A DNA stretch of 64,000 bases from positions 248,001 through 312,000 of the forward strand of contig NZ_QPJO01000004.1 of NCBI RefSeq assembly GCF_003337305.1. The letters run 5' to 3'. Both the position numbers and the translations under genes were made by a program. The stretch comes from Winogradskyella arenosi (lineage in GTDB: Bacteria > Bacteroidota > Bacteroidia > Flavobacteriales > Flavobacteriaceae). Positions 1 through 9,483 of this stretch are shown here, one piece after another (the stretch's first letter is position 1; each line of letters opens with the position of its first letter). The notes beneath the pieces were generated by a model. The model had not been told where the DNA came from, searched no databases, and was given only the letters and a program-made list of their open reading frames with translations.

Positions 1-15
1 ATACCTTTATTATCT

Positions 16-456
16 ATGAAAAAATTACTTCCCTTTATTGTTGTTGTTATTTTGGTGGCAAGTTGTAAGTCTTATACCACGAGCCCCGTTATAAATAATG
101 AAAATGAGCACAGCCTTATTGGCAATGATACAGTGTCTATTAGTAGTGATGAAAACGACTATGAGATTATTATTATAGAACCTGGTTTTAATTCTTGGTT
201 ATTATCAACCGCAAGACCAGAGGGCTACCACTCTCAAGAATGGTTAGAGTCTAGAAACGCTATCTTAGTACAAAGTTGGAACCAAAGAAATATGCAACCC
301 CAAAACTACGATCCGAGTTTATACGAAGTTCGTATTGATTACGATGTTAATTCAGACTACGGCTACGAGGTTAATTATAAATTGTACAACTACTTTTTAT
401 ACTTTCAAATAAAATATAAGCAAAGACTGACCTCTGCGTTTAGTCCTAGAATTTAA
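16..456 (+). CDS. Small lipoprotein, DUF6146-like
   Basis: Predicted 146-residue outer-membrane or periplasmic lipoprotein of unknown function. The N-terminus MKKLLPF is followed by a hydrophobic stretch and a lipobox ending at Cys17 (VASC). The mature part is acidic at first and then rich in Trp, Tyr and Asn. I recall similar short lipoproteins annotated as DUF6146 in Flavobacteriaceae, but that assignment is from memory. The gene lies upstream of a membrane protein on the same strand with a 50-base gap that carries a TAnnTTTG box, so the two are probably transcribed separately. Confidence 0.75.
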   Translation: MKKLLPFIVVVILVASCKSYTTSPVINNENEHSLIGNDTVSISSDENDYEIIIIEPGFNSWLLSTARPEGYHSQEWLESRNAILVQSWNQRNMQPQNYDPSLYEVRIDYDVNSDYGYEVNYKLYNYFLYFQIKYKQRLTSAFSPRI

Positions 457-479
457 GCTTTAAATACATCTTTATTTAT

Positions 480-487
480 TAGTTTTG
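480..487 (+). promoter_or_regulatory. Candidate -7 box (TAnnTTTG) for the membrane protein gene
   Basis: TAGTTTTG fits the Bacteroidetes -7 consensus and ends 19 bases before the ATG at 507. No clear -33 TTG is visible at the expected spacing, so this rests on the -7 element only. Confidence 0.35.
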
Positions 488-506
488 CAGCACGAGAGTG
501 ATGCAT

Positions 507-1001
507 ATGGAAAAATTTAAAAAACACTGGGAAATACAACACAATTGGCAGTTGTTATTTCCCTTTTTAGGTCTAGTTATTTTAGGGTATTCGGCCTTCA
601 AAATAGCGAATGGTATATTAAAAACTTATGGCCTTATCATAAGCATTGTAGCGGCTATTGCTATTTTCTTCGTTTTACTGAAATTCATTTTATTCATCTT
701 TAAAAAATTAGAAAAAAAATGGATTTTAGATTATAAATGGGAAATGATTCGCGTTTTTATGGTTTTTGCCATTACAGGGAGTTCTTCCTTATTTGTAGGA
801 CGTCCCCTTATTTATGCCATGGGAATTACTAAAGAAAACTTAAACCCTATACTCTATTGGTTTTTATTCCTTATCATTGGGCTTATTTTCTACCAAATCC
901 TTTTAGTTTCTTATGGTTGGCTCTTTGGTCAGTTTAAATTCTTCTGGGAATTTGAAAAGAAAATGCTTCGTAGATTCGGATTAAAAAGATTTATAGATTG
1001 A
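507..1001 (+). CDS. Four-helix membrane protein, DUF6787-like
   Basis: About 164 residues with four hydrophobic segments (roughly residues 15-33, 41-65, 80-98 and 115-145) and a basic C-terminal tail rich in Lys and Arg. The opening MEKFKKHWEIQHNWQL looks like the conserved N-terminus of a Flavobacteriia membrane family I remember as DUF6787. I chose ATG 507; GTG 498 and ATG 501 are in frame but add only Met-Met-His. No function can be stated. The stop codon overlaps the TTG start of the next gene, which suggests translational coupling to the TonB cassette. Confidence 0.7.
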   Translation: MEKFKKHWEIQHNWQLLFPFLGLVILGYSAFKIANGILKTYGLIISIVAAIAIFFVLLKFILFIFKKLEKKWILDYKWEMIRVFMVFAITGSSSLFVGRPLIYAMGITKENLNPILYWFLFLIIGLIFYQILLVSYGWLFGQFKFFWEFEKKMLRRFGLKRFID

Positions 1002-1339
1002 ATTTAAAAACAATATTTACGCCCTTATTAAAGCCATTAGCCGTTGTGCTAGTGCTGGCGGTATTGTTTCCTTCTGCTATAAAATTAACCCATGTGTTTT
1101 CGCACCGCTCACACAAGGTTTGTAAGGTCGATGGCAATGAAAAAACCCATTTTCATGAGTCGGACCTCAATTGCGATTTTTACAAGTTTCAACTTAATAA
1201 CATCCAATTCTTTGTTAGCTCTAATTATGACTTATTAGAAGAAGCTATAACAGAGAAAACTTATTTTTCACATTATATTTCTTTTGAAGATTATCAGCAT
1301 TTATCAAGGTTTGATCGGGGGCCACCCGCAGTGATTTAG
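998..1339 (+). CDS. Small His/Cys-rich secreted or anchored protein upstream of a TonB receptor
   Basis: 113 residues starting at TTG, which overlaps the preceding stop (ATTGA), so it is probably translationally coupled. One hydrophobic segment near residues 10-27 may be a signal anchor. After it comes a run rich in His and Cys: HVFSHRSHKVCKV, then THFHESDLNC. This pattern suggests metal or heme binding, but no catalytic family is recognised. The next gene begins 39 bases downstream and encodes a TonB-dependent receptor, so the three genes here look like one operon. Function is inferred only from the residues and context. Confidence 0.65.
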   Translation: MNLKTIFTPLLKPLAVVLVLAVLFPSAIKLTHVFSHRSHKVCKVDGNEKTHFHESDLNCDFYKFQLNNIQFFVSSNYDLLEEAITEKTYFSHYISFEDYQHLSRFDRGPPAVI

Positions 1340-1378
1340 AATTTGTAAAATTTCTATTACACTAATAAATCTATTTGA

Positions 1379-3784
1379 ATGACACGATTAATTATTGGCC
1401 TAGTTATCGCTATATCTAGCTTTAGTTATAGTCAAAACTGCAGTTATATTTTCTTAGGAGAGTTAAAAGATTTTCATGACGGATCCCCTATAGAGTCAGC
1501 CACTATTTATCAAAAAGAAAATGATAAGTATGCGTTCTCTGACTTAGACGGGAAATTCAAAATTAAAAATCTTTGTGCAGGTCCATTAACATTAACCATA
1601 TCGCATGCCAATTGCGAAACTAAAACCGTGAGTTTTAACATCAATAGTGATACTTTTAAAACTATTTTAATTGAACATCATATTGAAGAACTCAAGGAAG
1701 TTTCAGTGGTTGCTCATGTGGATAAAAAGGAAACCACTACAGCGCAAGAAACCGTATTAAAAGAGCAAACCCTAAAAAAGTATGCCGCTTTGAGTATTGG
1801 AGATGCGTTAAAAGAAGTGGCTGGTGTCTCTTCAATTTCTACAGGAAGTGCAATTGTTAAACCTATGATTAACGGATTGCATAGTAGCCGACTTATTATG
1901 CTAAATAATAATGTTAGGCTACAAGACCAAGATTGGGGAATTGAACACGCTCCTAATATCGATGTTAATGTAGCGTCTCAAATTTCTGTTATTAAAGGCG
2001 CCGGAGCTTTGGCTTATGGCGGCGATGCTATTGGTGGTGTGGTGGTTGTTAATCCAGAGCGGGTATTTTTAGAAGATACTTTATTCGGAAAAACAACAGT
2101 AACCGGACAAAGCAATGGAAGAGGCTATTCCTTAAGTACCAAATTAAATAAATACACCGCTAAAGGTTGGTTTGCCGCTGTGCAAGGCTCCCTTAAGCAA
2201 AACGGTGATTTTGAAACTCCTGATTATAATTTAACCAACACGGGCGCTAAGTCTAAAGGTTTTTCTTTCCGTGGCGGAAAACATAATTTTGAATCGGGTT
2301 TTGAAATCTTTTACAGCTATTTAAATAATGAAATAGGAATCTTAAAAGCCTCTCATATTGGTAGTATCCAAGATTTGGTAACCGCTATTAATAGTAGAGA
2401 ACCTTTAGTGATTGAAGATTTTAGTTACGACATTAACGCACCAAAACAAGATGTAACCCATCAGCTTTTTAAAGCTATGTATTACAAACGTTTTACAAAT
2501 TTTGGTAAAGTTAATGTACAATACGATTATCAAAACAATCAACGCTATGAGTACGATATTCGTGTGGGTGACGACAAGTATAAGCCCGCTTTAGATTTAG
2601 AATTGAATACACATACCGTAATGACAGACGTGATTTTAGATGCGTTTTCTAAGACAAAAGTAAAGTTTGGACTGATGGGCCGCTACCAAAATAATTTTCC
2701 AGATCCCGATACTGGCATACGACGCCTAATTCCGGATTACGATAAATATGATTTTGGTATTTACACCACAGCAGAGCAGCGCTTAAACACTAATTTAACT
2801 GTAGATTTAGGATTTCGCTACGACTACAATCGTATTGATGCTAAGAAATACTACATCACCTCACGTTGGGAAGAACGCGGGTATGATGAGGATTTCTCTG
2901 ATATTATTATTGATTATATCGATTCGGGTACGCAATTGTTAGCCAACCCCGTGTTTAATTATCATAATTTTTCAGCTTCAGCAGGATTCCAGTATCTGCT
3001 TAATGAGCACCACGGTTTTATAGGAAACTATAGCTTATCAAGCAGACCTCCTAACGCTTCAGAATTATTTAGTGATGGCTTACACCACTCTGCGGCAAGA
3101 ATTGAATTGGGTGATTTAAGACTAACCAAAGAAACGTCTAATAGAGTTTCGGCGAGTTATAATTACACAAGCCCCCCCTTCAAGCTGACCACAGAAGTCT
3201 TTTACAACCGAATTGCTAATTTTATGTATATAGAACCCACAGGAATTGAGCAAACCATAAGAGGTGCTTTTCCAGTATGGAGTTATTTACAGACCGATGC
3301 GGAGTTATATGGGATAGATTTAAGTGCAGACTACCATATTAATGAGCATTTTAAGTTTTCAAACAAATCGTCTTACACCGTAGGAACTAATATTGAAGAT
3401 GATAAACCACTTATTAATATCCCTGGTTTTAAAACCTTAAATACGATAACCTATACCAACGCAAATTGGAAACAATTTTCAGCATCCTTAAGTAGCGATT
3501 GGAATTTTGAACAAACCCGATACCCTGATAATAATTTTGAGACCTATATTGCAGCAACAGAAGAAACCGTTCTTGTTGATGTGAGTACGCCTCCTAGTGC
3601 TTATCAGTTATTAAATCTTTATTCTGAAGTGACTTTAAAGACGTCCGCTAAAACCAATTTAAACATTGCCCTTAGCGTTAATAATTTATTAGACACCAAG
3701 TATAGAGCTTACCTAAACCGCCTTCGTTATTTTGCTGATGACTTAGGAAGAAATGTAATGTTGCAACTACAATTTAACTATTAA
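1379..3784 (+). CDS. TonB-dependent outer-membrane receptor
   Basis: 801 residues. A Sec signal peptide ends near residue 18 (SYSQ), followed by a carboxypeptidase-regulatory-like beta-sandwich domain (about 25-105), a plug domain (about 125-225) and a 22-strand-type barrel to the C-terminus. The plug contains MINGLHSSRLIMLNNNVRLQ and the conserved-type sequence GAGALAYGGDAIGGVV. The wording of this plug resembles ZnuD-like zinc/heme receptors, but the ligand is not established. It would use TonB-ExbBD energy to import a ligand across the outer membrane. The preceding His-rich protein and the lipoprotein 13 bases downstream probably work with it. Confidence 0.9.
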   Translation: MTRLIIGLVIAISSFSYSQNCSYIFLGELKDFHDGSPIESATIYQKENDKYAFSDLDGKFKIKNLCAGPLTLTISHANCETKTVSFNINSDTFKTILIEHHIEELKEVSVVAHVDKKETTTAQETVLKEQTLKKYAALSIGDALKEVAGVSSISTGSAIVKPMINGLHSSRLIMLNNNVRLQDQDWGIEHAPNIDVNVASQISVIKGAGALAYGGDAIGGVVVVNPERVFLEDTLFGKTTVTGQSNGRGYSLSTKLNKYTAKGWFAAVQGSLKQNGDFETPDYNLTNTGAKSKGFSFRGGKHNFESGFEIFYSYLNNEIGILKASHIGSIQDLVTAINSREPLVIEDFSYDINAPKQDVTHQLFKAMYYKRFTNFGKVNVQYDYQNNQRYEYDIRVGDDKYKPALDLELNTHTVMTDVILDAFSKTKVKFGLMGRYQNNFPDPDTGIRRLIPDYDKYDFGIYTTAEQRLNTNLTVDLGFRYDYNRIDAKKYYITSRWEERGYDEDFSDIIIDYIDSGTQLLANPVFNYHNFSASAGFQYLLNEHHGFIGNYSLSSRPPNASELFSDGLHHSAARIELGDLRLTKETSNRVSASYNYTSPPFKLTTEVFYNRIANFMYIEPTGIEQTIRGAFPVWSYLQTDAELYGIDLSADYHINEHFKFSNKSSYTVGTNIEDDKPLINIPGFKTLNTITYTNANWKQFSASLSSDWNFEQTRYPDNNFETYIAATEETVLVDVSTPPSAYQLLNLYSEVTLKTSAKTNLNIALSVNNLLDTKYRAYLNRLRYFADDLGRNVMLQLQFNY

Positions 3785-3797
3785 AAAAAATTAAAAC

Positions 3798-4367
3798 ATG
3801 AAAACCATTAAGTATCTATTTTTATCTGTATTAAGTTTATCTGCACTTGTATCTTGTTCATCTGATGATGATACCCCTGAAGTTGTAAACGAAGAAGAAT
3901 TAATCACAACAGTTCGTTTAGAACTTACACCTGCAACAGGAGAAGTAGTTGTGCTTCAAAGTCAAGATTTAGACGGTGATGGCCCTGATGCTCCAATTTA
4001 CACTATGGAAGGTGATCTTGTTGCTAATACGGATTATATTGGCGCTGTTCAGTTTTTAAATGAACTTGAAAACCCTGCTGAAGATATTACTTTAGAAGTT
4101 TTAGAAGAAGGTGATGACCACCAAGTATTCTATACGTTTACTTCTGCCACCGACAGTAGCTTTACTTACAACGATGTAGATAGCGACGGAAACCCAATTG
4201 GAGTTTCTACCTTATTTAACTCAGGAGCAGCTTCTACAGGAAATACCTTAGTCGTAACTCTAAGACATGAGCCAAGTAAAAGTGCTGATGGTGTTAGTGC
4301 TGGTGACATTACTAATGCTGGTGGAGCTACAGATGCCGAAGTTACATTTACCTATGATGTTAACTAA
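3798..4367 (+). CDS. Lipoprotein partner of the TonB receptor
   Basis: 189 residues. The signal peptide ends in a lipobox at Cys20 followed by SSDDDTP, a serine/aspartate linker typical of surface-exposed Bacteroidetes lipoproteins. The rest is acidic beta-rich sequence containing DLDGDGPDAPIYT and ending in EVTFTYDVN. Flavobacterial homologues are, as I remember, annotated as 'type 1 periplasmic binding fold superfamily', which says little about ligand. It follows the receptor by 13 bases and is closed by a strong terminator, so it is the last gene of the cassette. A role in capturing the receptor's ligand is an inference. Confidence 0.75.
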   Translation: MKTIKYLFLSVLSLSALVSCSSDDDTPEVVNEEELITTVRLELTPATGEVVVLQSQDLDGDGPDAPIYTMEGDLVANTDYIGAVQFLNELENPAEDITLEVLEEGDDHQVFYTFTSATDSSFTYNDVDSDGNPIGVSTLFNSGAASTGNTLVVTLRHEPSKSADGVSAGDITNAGGATDAEVTFTYDVN

Positions 4368-4384
4368 TAACGCCGTTCCTTTAT

Positions 4385-4415
4385 AAAAAAAGCACTCCGA
4401 GGAGTGCTTTTTTTT
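4385..4415. terminator. Bidirectional rho-independent terminator
   Basis: Stem GCACTC/GAGTGC with loop CGAG, flanked by seven A on the left and eight T on the right. It serves the lipoprotein gene and the convergent small membrane protein gene, whose stop codon lies at its edge. Confidence 0.85.
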
Positions 4416-4692
4416 AGGCTTTAATTTCTGGGGTTTGTTTTTTTATAACATAGCTATAAAACCACATTAAGGTAAAACTTGGTATCACATCAAGCCCCGG
4501 TAAAGCTTCTTCTACTAAGGCTACGAAACCTGCAATCTTCCCAGCTTTTCCTTGATACATGCGGGTCATTATCCAAGCAGAAATGGGCGCCCAAACAATA
4601 TCTGAAAACTCCCCTACTCCAGGAATGATGAAAGAGACTAAGCCTATAGCATCTAAGACGATACCCATTAGTAATTTTTTGTATTTATTCAT
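4414..4692 (-). CDS. Small membrane protein of unknown function
   Basis: 92 residues with two or three hydrophobic segments (about 7-25, 28-43 and 68-85). The motif IPGVGEFSDIVWAPISAWIM between the first two segments looks like the conserved core of a family seen in Bacteroidetes, but I cannot name a domain. It ends in the shared terminator with the TonB cassette. Neighbours give no hint of function. Confidence 0.65.
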   Translation of the reverse strand: MNKYKKLLMGIVLDAIGLVSFIIPGVGEFSDIVWAPISAWIMTRMYQGKAGKIAGFVALVEEALPGLDVIPSFTLMWFYSYVIKKQTPEIKA

Positions 4693-4843
4693 CTGTATTA
4701 TTTATTCGTATTAAGAACTTCAAAAACTGTTCCAAAAATCTTTAGAAATTTTGTCTCTTTAAATATCTTAATTTTTTCTTGACTACGATAAAACTATAAG
4801 CTACTATTGTAGATTCTGACATTTAGTAGTACTTTCACATCGT

Positions 4844-5518
4844 ATGAGCAAAACCGTTATTTCCGCAAAACAAATTAAAAAAGCCTATAAAACACTTCAG
4901 GTTTTAAAAGGTGTTGATTTAACCATTTTAGAAGGCGAAGTTATTTCTATTGTTGGCGCTTCAGGAGCTGGTAAAACGACCCTGCTTCAAATATTAGGCA
5001 CCTTAGATAAACCCGACTATCAAGCCGATACAGAACTCATAATTAACAACCAATCTATAAAAACCCTAAACGATAAAGCTTTGGCTAAGTTTAGAAATAA
5101 AAATATAGGTTTTATTTTTCAGTTTCATCAGTTATTACCTGAATTTACGGCCTTAGAGAATGTTTGTATTCCCGCCTTTATTCACAATACTCCAAAAGCA
5201 GAAGCTGAAAAGCGCGCTAAGGAATTGTTAGAGTATTTAGGCCTCAGTGCACGTATTCACCACAAACCTAATAGCATGTCTGGAGGGGAACAACAACGTG
5301 TGGCGGTTGCCAGAGCCCTAATTAATAATCCTAATATTATTTTTGCCGATGAGCCTTCTGGAAATCTAGATAGTGAATCCGCAGAACAACTTCATAATTT
5401 ATTTTTTAAGCTCCGTGATGAGTTTAACCAAACCTTTGTTTTGGTAACTCATAATCAAGAGTTAGCTGAAATGGCCGATCGTAAACTCACCATGGTAGAT
5501 GGTAAAATTGTCAATTAA
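4844..5518 (+). CDS. ABC transporter ATPase, LolD/MacB-like
   Basis: 224 residues, a complete stand-alone ATP-binding subunit. Visible motifs are Walker [10 protein letters not shown] (near 37-45), the Q-loop region [16 protein letters not shown], signature [15 protein letters not shown] and Walker [15 protein letters not shown], followed by the switch histidine in VTHNQELA. The sequence around the Q-loop and the short length match the LolD/MacB/FtsE class that drives lipoprotein release or mechanotransmission rather than solute import. No permease gene is adjacent, so the partner is encoded elsewhere. Confidence 0.88.
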   Translation: MSKTVISAKQIKKAYKTLQVLKGVDLTILEGEVISIVGASGAGKTTLLQILGTLDKPDYQADTELIINNQSIKTLNDKALAKFRNKNIGFIFQFHQLLPEFTALENVCIPAFIHNTPKAEAEKRAKELLEYLGLSARIHHKPNSMSGGEQQRVAVARALINNPNIIFADEPSGNLDSESAEQLHNLFFKLRDEFNQTFVLVTHNQELAEMADRKLTMVDGKIVN

Positions 5519-5530
5519 GATCGTGCTGCT

Positions 5531-6763
5531 TTAACGCTTCTTCATCATACTTAGCGTAAATCCGCCAAGAATTAAGATAATGACTCCAATAATACCCCAT
5601 AGCCAATATTTATTTTGAAATAAAGGCCTTGCTTCAGGTGATTTTTGTTTTTGTAAGCTTACTTCATCTCCAACATGTAGTGCTTTTAAATCTTTAGGCA
5701 CCTTAGATTTAAACCTCGCAATATCATAGCTCGGCAGCTTTGCTGAAGCTTTCCCATAGACTAAACGATATGCTGCTGGCTGAGAAAAACGTGCTAATAA
5801 TTGATGTTGCGGTCCATAAACTTTAATTTTCCCTAAACTCAAAGGTTCATTGTCCTTATTATACAGTGTTACTTTTAGGTGCTTTGCTAGCGTGCTTTTA
5901 AAACTAAATCTTTGCGGTTCTAAAGAATGTAGAACCCCTTTTGTTAAGGTTGAATATTGGTAGGTCCACCCCTTTTCAGTGTTTAAACTATCGCTGCGGT
6001 ATTCAATTTTAAGCGCACGGTAAAAATCATAAGTATTTTCAACTTCTATATGAAGCTCAGAGACCGGTACGGTTTCTTCTAAAACAACATCAACTTCCGT
6101 GATTTTGGTACCGCGATCCGTGTTTTGAAACATAGAACGAATAGGAAAATTTAAAATCGTACCTTTATTAACTTCAACCTTATTAAGGTGTGCCCCTTTT
6201 AATTGCGGAGTTTCCTTCGTTTTTACCAAAAGCCTTAGATAGGTGTAATTAGCCTCTGGAAATCGCAATTGACTAAAGCTATAATTTGTAATATTATTTT
6301 GGATTGAAAGAATACGGTAATCCACTAAAATCGTAAACCATTCTTGTTGATCTTGGCTCCCTTGTAGACTTACATTCCAATCGAAATTAGCGACTTTAAA
6401 ATCAAGATCAATCGCATTAATTGAAGTCTCCGTTGGAACCTGAAAGGTGTAATAAAACCCTTCCGCGCCTTTACTACGATTAATAATTTTAAACGGAATC
6501 TTGTGCTGTACCACTTGGTCCGAAAGAGTTTCTAAGAGGTACGGTGCTACAATAGTATCATTAGTAGAGGTTAGTCCATAAATTCTTAAATCTGACAGGT
6601 CTGGTTGTAAATTCTCAAAAACCTTAGACGGAATGATAATGTTATGCCACTCATCTTCTATACCTGTAAGTGCTCGTTCATACTGATAGGTATCCATTTG
6701 CGCAAAACAACCCAGGCTGAACATCAGCAGAATACTAAATAGATAATTGGTCTTTATTGTCAT
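5531..6763 (-). CDS. DUF3999 family protein
   Basis: 410 residues. A signal peptide (to about residue 21, SLGCFAQ) leads into beta-sandwich-like periplasmic sequence and a single C-terminal membrane helix (about 387-407) with a KKR tail on the cytoplasmic side. Its start lies inside the end of the upstream DUF2339 gene (29-base overlap), a strong sign of co-translation. DUF2339 and DUF3999 proteins are commonly paired in Gram-negative bacteria. The function of the pair is not known; a cell-envelope role is an inference from topology. Confidence 0.82.
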   Translation of the reverse strand: MTIKTNYLFSILLMFSLGCFAQMDTYQYERALTGIEDEWHNIIIPSKVFENLQPDLSDLRIYGLTSTNDTIVAPYLLETLSDQVVQHKIPFKIINRSKGAEGFYYTFQVPTETSINAIDLDFKVANFDWNVSLQGSQDQQEWFTILVDYRILSIQNNITNYSFSQLRFPEANYTYLRLLVKTKETPQLKGAHLNKVEVNKGTILNFPIRSMFQNTDRGTKITEVDVVLEETVPVSELHIEVENTYDFYRALKIEYRSDSLNTEKGWTYQYSTLTKGVLHSLEPQRFSFKSTLAKHLKVTLYNKDNEPLSLGKIKVYGPQHQLLARFSQPAAYRLVYGKASAKLPSYDIARFKSKVPKDLKALHVGDEVSLQKQKSPEARPLFQNKYWLWGIIGVIILILGGFTLSMMKKR

Positions 6764-9146
6764 GAGAAATGCGGCTTTTATATTTATTATACAAAAATGA
6801 GACGATAAGCAATAGTAGCCCTAAGGAGACAAACACAATCGTTTTAGAAATGGTATTGAGATGTGAAATATCGTAGAAAAACAACTTTAATAAGGTAAGG
6901 GCAAACAGGCCTATACCTCCTATTCTTAAGTAAACTTTATCTTTCCAAAGTCCGAAGACAATTAACACAAAGGAATATAAGCCCCACAAAATACTAAGTC
7001 CTAATTTATAGGATTGTTCTGATTCCATGACATCCATCCAATGAATAAGCTCACTGCTTAGACACCATAAAAGGGCGATATGCAACACCAAATCGTAAAT
7101 CATATTGACAATTTTATCTGATCTATAGCCCTTTACACTTTTAGTACCAGTCCATAACACTATAGCTAAAAATAAATAACAGATATAACGCAGCCATAAA
7201 TTAAAGGTTGTACTTATAAAATATTCTGAAGGCTCTAAATAACTTGTTCTTAACTCACTTAGGGCGTATAATCCTTGCGTTAAAAAGGTAAAAATGCTAA
7301 TGACAGACAAGCCAATGACCACTTTTTGAAGCATTTCATTTTTTATGACTTTAAGGTTTACTAAGGCTAACACGGCCACAAAACCTAAGGAATAATTTAG
7401 CACCCATAGGGTCTTAAAGGTCATTAAATCGTAATTATAAAAAGTAGTGCTATAGATATTTTCAGCATCCAACGTTAATTTTGTACGATCTAATAACTGA
7501 TTCCAATACGAGGCAATTTCTAATCTAAAGGCATAGTAAATGGTAAACAACAACAGACAAGACAAGCCATATTTAAAGACAACTATCCAAATTGAATCGG
7601 TTTTTAACGTTGAAGGATATGCCGGATTTCTAGATAGCCAAACCATACTCCCAAAAGCGGCTATAAATAATACCGAGGTTAAAAAATAAAGATTAAATAT
7701 AAAAGGTAGAACAGCATGTTCTCCCAAACCACTATACCCCACAGACCAATCTTCAATTAAACTTAAAAAGGCTAATAAGATTAATGGGAATGCGAGTTTC
7801 TCGTAAACGGGAATGCTTTTGGTTCTCCCCAACCAAAATAATAAGGCCGCTTCTGTAACCCATAGCAAGGTGACCCAATTTCCATTTAATTGTACAGGAA
7901 TGGTGATGGTTATAAACACCAATACCATAGCAGAGGCTAAATAGAATAGATTCTTAGAACCTAAGTTTTTCTTGAATAAAATATAACTCACTATAAAATG
8001 AATTAAGGCATTAACAAGACTAAAAACACCTAATAACTCTTGTCCTACCGGATCCGCTTCTAAAATCATATACCCAAAGCCATAGAATAAAAACGAGTTA
8101 AGCAATAATAACACCACATCACTGCTGTGTAAAACTTCTGTTTTAAGCATTTTAAAAGCTAAGAACGTTACATAAAAGATGAGAAAAAATATGGTCGGAA
8201 AACTGAGCCCCAAAAGCAATTGGTCTTCAAAAGGCATTTCTACAAAATAGCAAGCCGCATAAATTAACCAAGTACATACAAAGGCCGATAAGTATAAGGA
8301 TTTCCAATACTTTTTAAAGGAAAGCACTACGATGCCCAAGTTGATAATCACCATATAACTCAACAGCGCACTTATGCGTCCTGAACCATCACTGAGTAAA
8401 AAAGGTACTGCATAAGCTCCTACCAAGCCCAAATGAGCAATAATTTGCTTGTTGTAATTAATGGCAGCAACGACGGTAAAGAGCGTAAATATGACCATCA
8501 GCGCAAACGTGACACCTTGTGAAATTAGGTCGTAAAAACTATAGGCAAAAAAGGTTATAAAATACAAAATAACCATAGCGCCACTGACTAAAACGGCACT
8601 AAACGCTGCAAATTTTGCTTTCAGTTTTATACCAAACCCTAAAAGTCCAATGGCCATAAGATAACCCAAAATAATACGTGTACTAGGACTTATAAGATTG
8701 TTTTCAATAGAATATTTTGCTCCAATAGCCACCCCTATTACGGTAATAAGTATCCCTATTTTATTTAGGAGATTTTCCCCGATAAAGGATTCTAAACGAA
8801 ATTTGTTAGGTCTGCTTTTACGCTTTGATTCTAAATCTTCAGACCGGTCTTGAGGCGTTTCATGCTCAGAACTAACCGGAGGCGTTGAAGCTTCTACCGG
8901 CGTTAAATTTTGCAATACGGGTTCTTCCGCAGTAATTTCAACCTTTTCAATAGTTTCAACTTTTTCAACCACTGGAGTTTCAACCTTCAGTCCATCATCT
9001 TCAGCATTAGCCTCAGGAAATTCAGATTGTAAGCGATACAATTCTTCCTTTAAATTGTTTATTTCTGAAGTAAACTCGGCTTGCCTTTCAAACAAAAGTT
9101 CTAACTTCTCTATAAGCTTATTAATGAGTTCTTGACGGTCTGACAT
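6735..9146 (-). CDS. DUF2339 polytopic membrane protein
   Basis: 803 residues. The first 45 residues form a coiled coil (MSDRQELINKLIEKLELLFE...), followed by an acidic, Pro/Glu-rich linker to about residue 120, a basic patch (ESKRKSRPNKFRLE) and then more than 20 hydrophobic segments to the C-terminus. This layout of an N-terminal coiled coil plus a very large membrane region is characteristic of DUF2339 (predicted membrane protein). It is translationally coupled to DUF3999 downstream. No catalytic motif is visible. Confidence 0.85.
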   Translation of the reverse strand: MSDRQELINKLIEKLELLFERQAEFTSEINNLKEELYRLQSEFPEANAEDDGLKVETPVVEKVETIEKVEITAEEPVLQNLTPVEASTPPVSSEHETPQDRSEDLESKRKSRPNKFRLESFIGENLLNKIGILITVIGVAIGAKYSIENNLISPSTRIILGYLMAIGLLGFGIKLKAKFAAFSAVLVSGAMVILYFITFFAYSFYDLISQGVTFALMVIFTLFTVVAAINYNKQIIAHLGLVGAYAVPFLLSDGSGRISALLSYMVIINLGIVVLSFKKYWKSLYLSAFVCTWLIYAACYFVEMPFEDQLLLGLSFPTIFFLIFYVTFLAFKMLKTEVLHSSDVVLLLLNSFLFYGFGYMILEADPVGQELLGVFSLVNALIHFIVSYILFKKNLGSKNLFYLASAMVLVFITITIPVQLNGNWVTLLWVTEAALLFWLGRTKSIPVYEKLAFPLILLAFLSLIEDWSVGYSGLGEHAVLPFIFNLYFLTSVLFIAAFGSMVWLSRNPAYPSTLKTDSIWIVVFKYGLSCLLLFTIYYAFRLEIASYWNQLLDRTKLTLDAENIYSTTFYNYDLMTFKTLWVLNYSLGFVAVLALVNLKVIKNEMLQKVVIGLSVISIFTFLTQGLYALSELRTSYLEPSEYFISTTFNLWLRYICYLFLAIVLWTGTKSVKGYRSDKIVNMIYDLVLHIALLWCLSSELIHWMDVMESEQSYKLGLSILWGLYSFVLIVFGLWKDKVYLRIGGIGLFALTLLKLFFYDISHLNTISKTIVFVSLGLLLLIVSFLYNKYKSRISHDNKDQLSI

Positions 9147-9483
9147 ATAACTATAATTTCGCGATTAGTAAAAAGTACTAGACCAAGCTAAAATAGCATA
9201 TATATTTTGAACTAGAGTTTTAGACTGACGCCTATTCAAAAAAAATGTAATTAAATACTTACTTTTTCAGAAGACATAAGATTAAGCGCCGTCTTAACTT
9301 TAAAATAAAATATTTAAAGAAAAATGATATTTATCAGCTTTAATTACGGCTTTAGTTTTAGGAGAATGTGGCGTAAAACTTTTTAACCATTTTATCTAAA
9401 AACTGTTTAAATAAAACCTATAGAATACCCGTTTAGACCCTTAAAATATTTAAATTTGTAAAGCAATAAATACATATATCAAC
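9147..9483. other. Intergenic region between divergent DUF2339 and fumC
   Basis: AT-rich, no ORF with coding character. It contains the candidate fumC -7 box described separately. I see no terminator or repeat. Confidence 0.6.
9451..9458 (+). promoter_or_regulatory. Candidate -7 box for fumC
   Basis: TAAATTTG matches TAnnTTTG and ends 25 bases before the fumC ATG. No convincing -33 TTG was found at 19-21 bases upstream. Confidence 0.4.
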
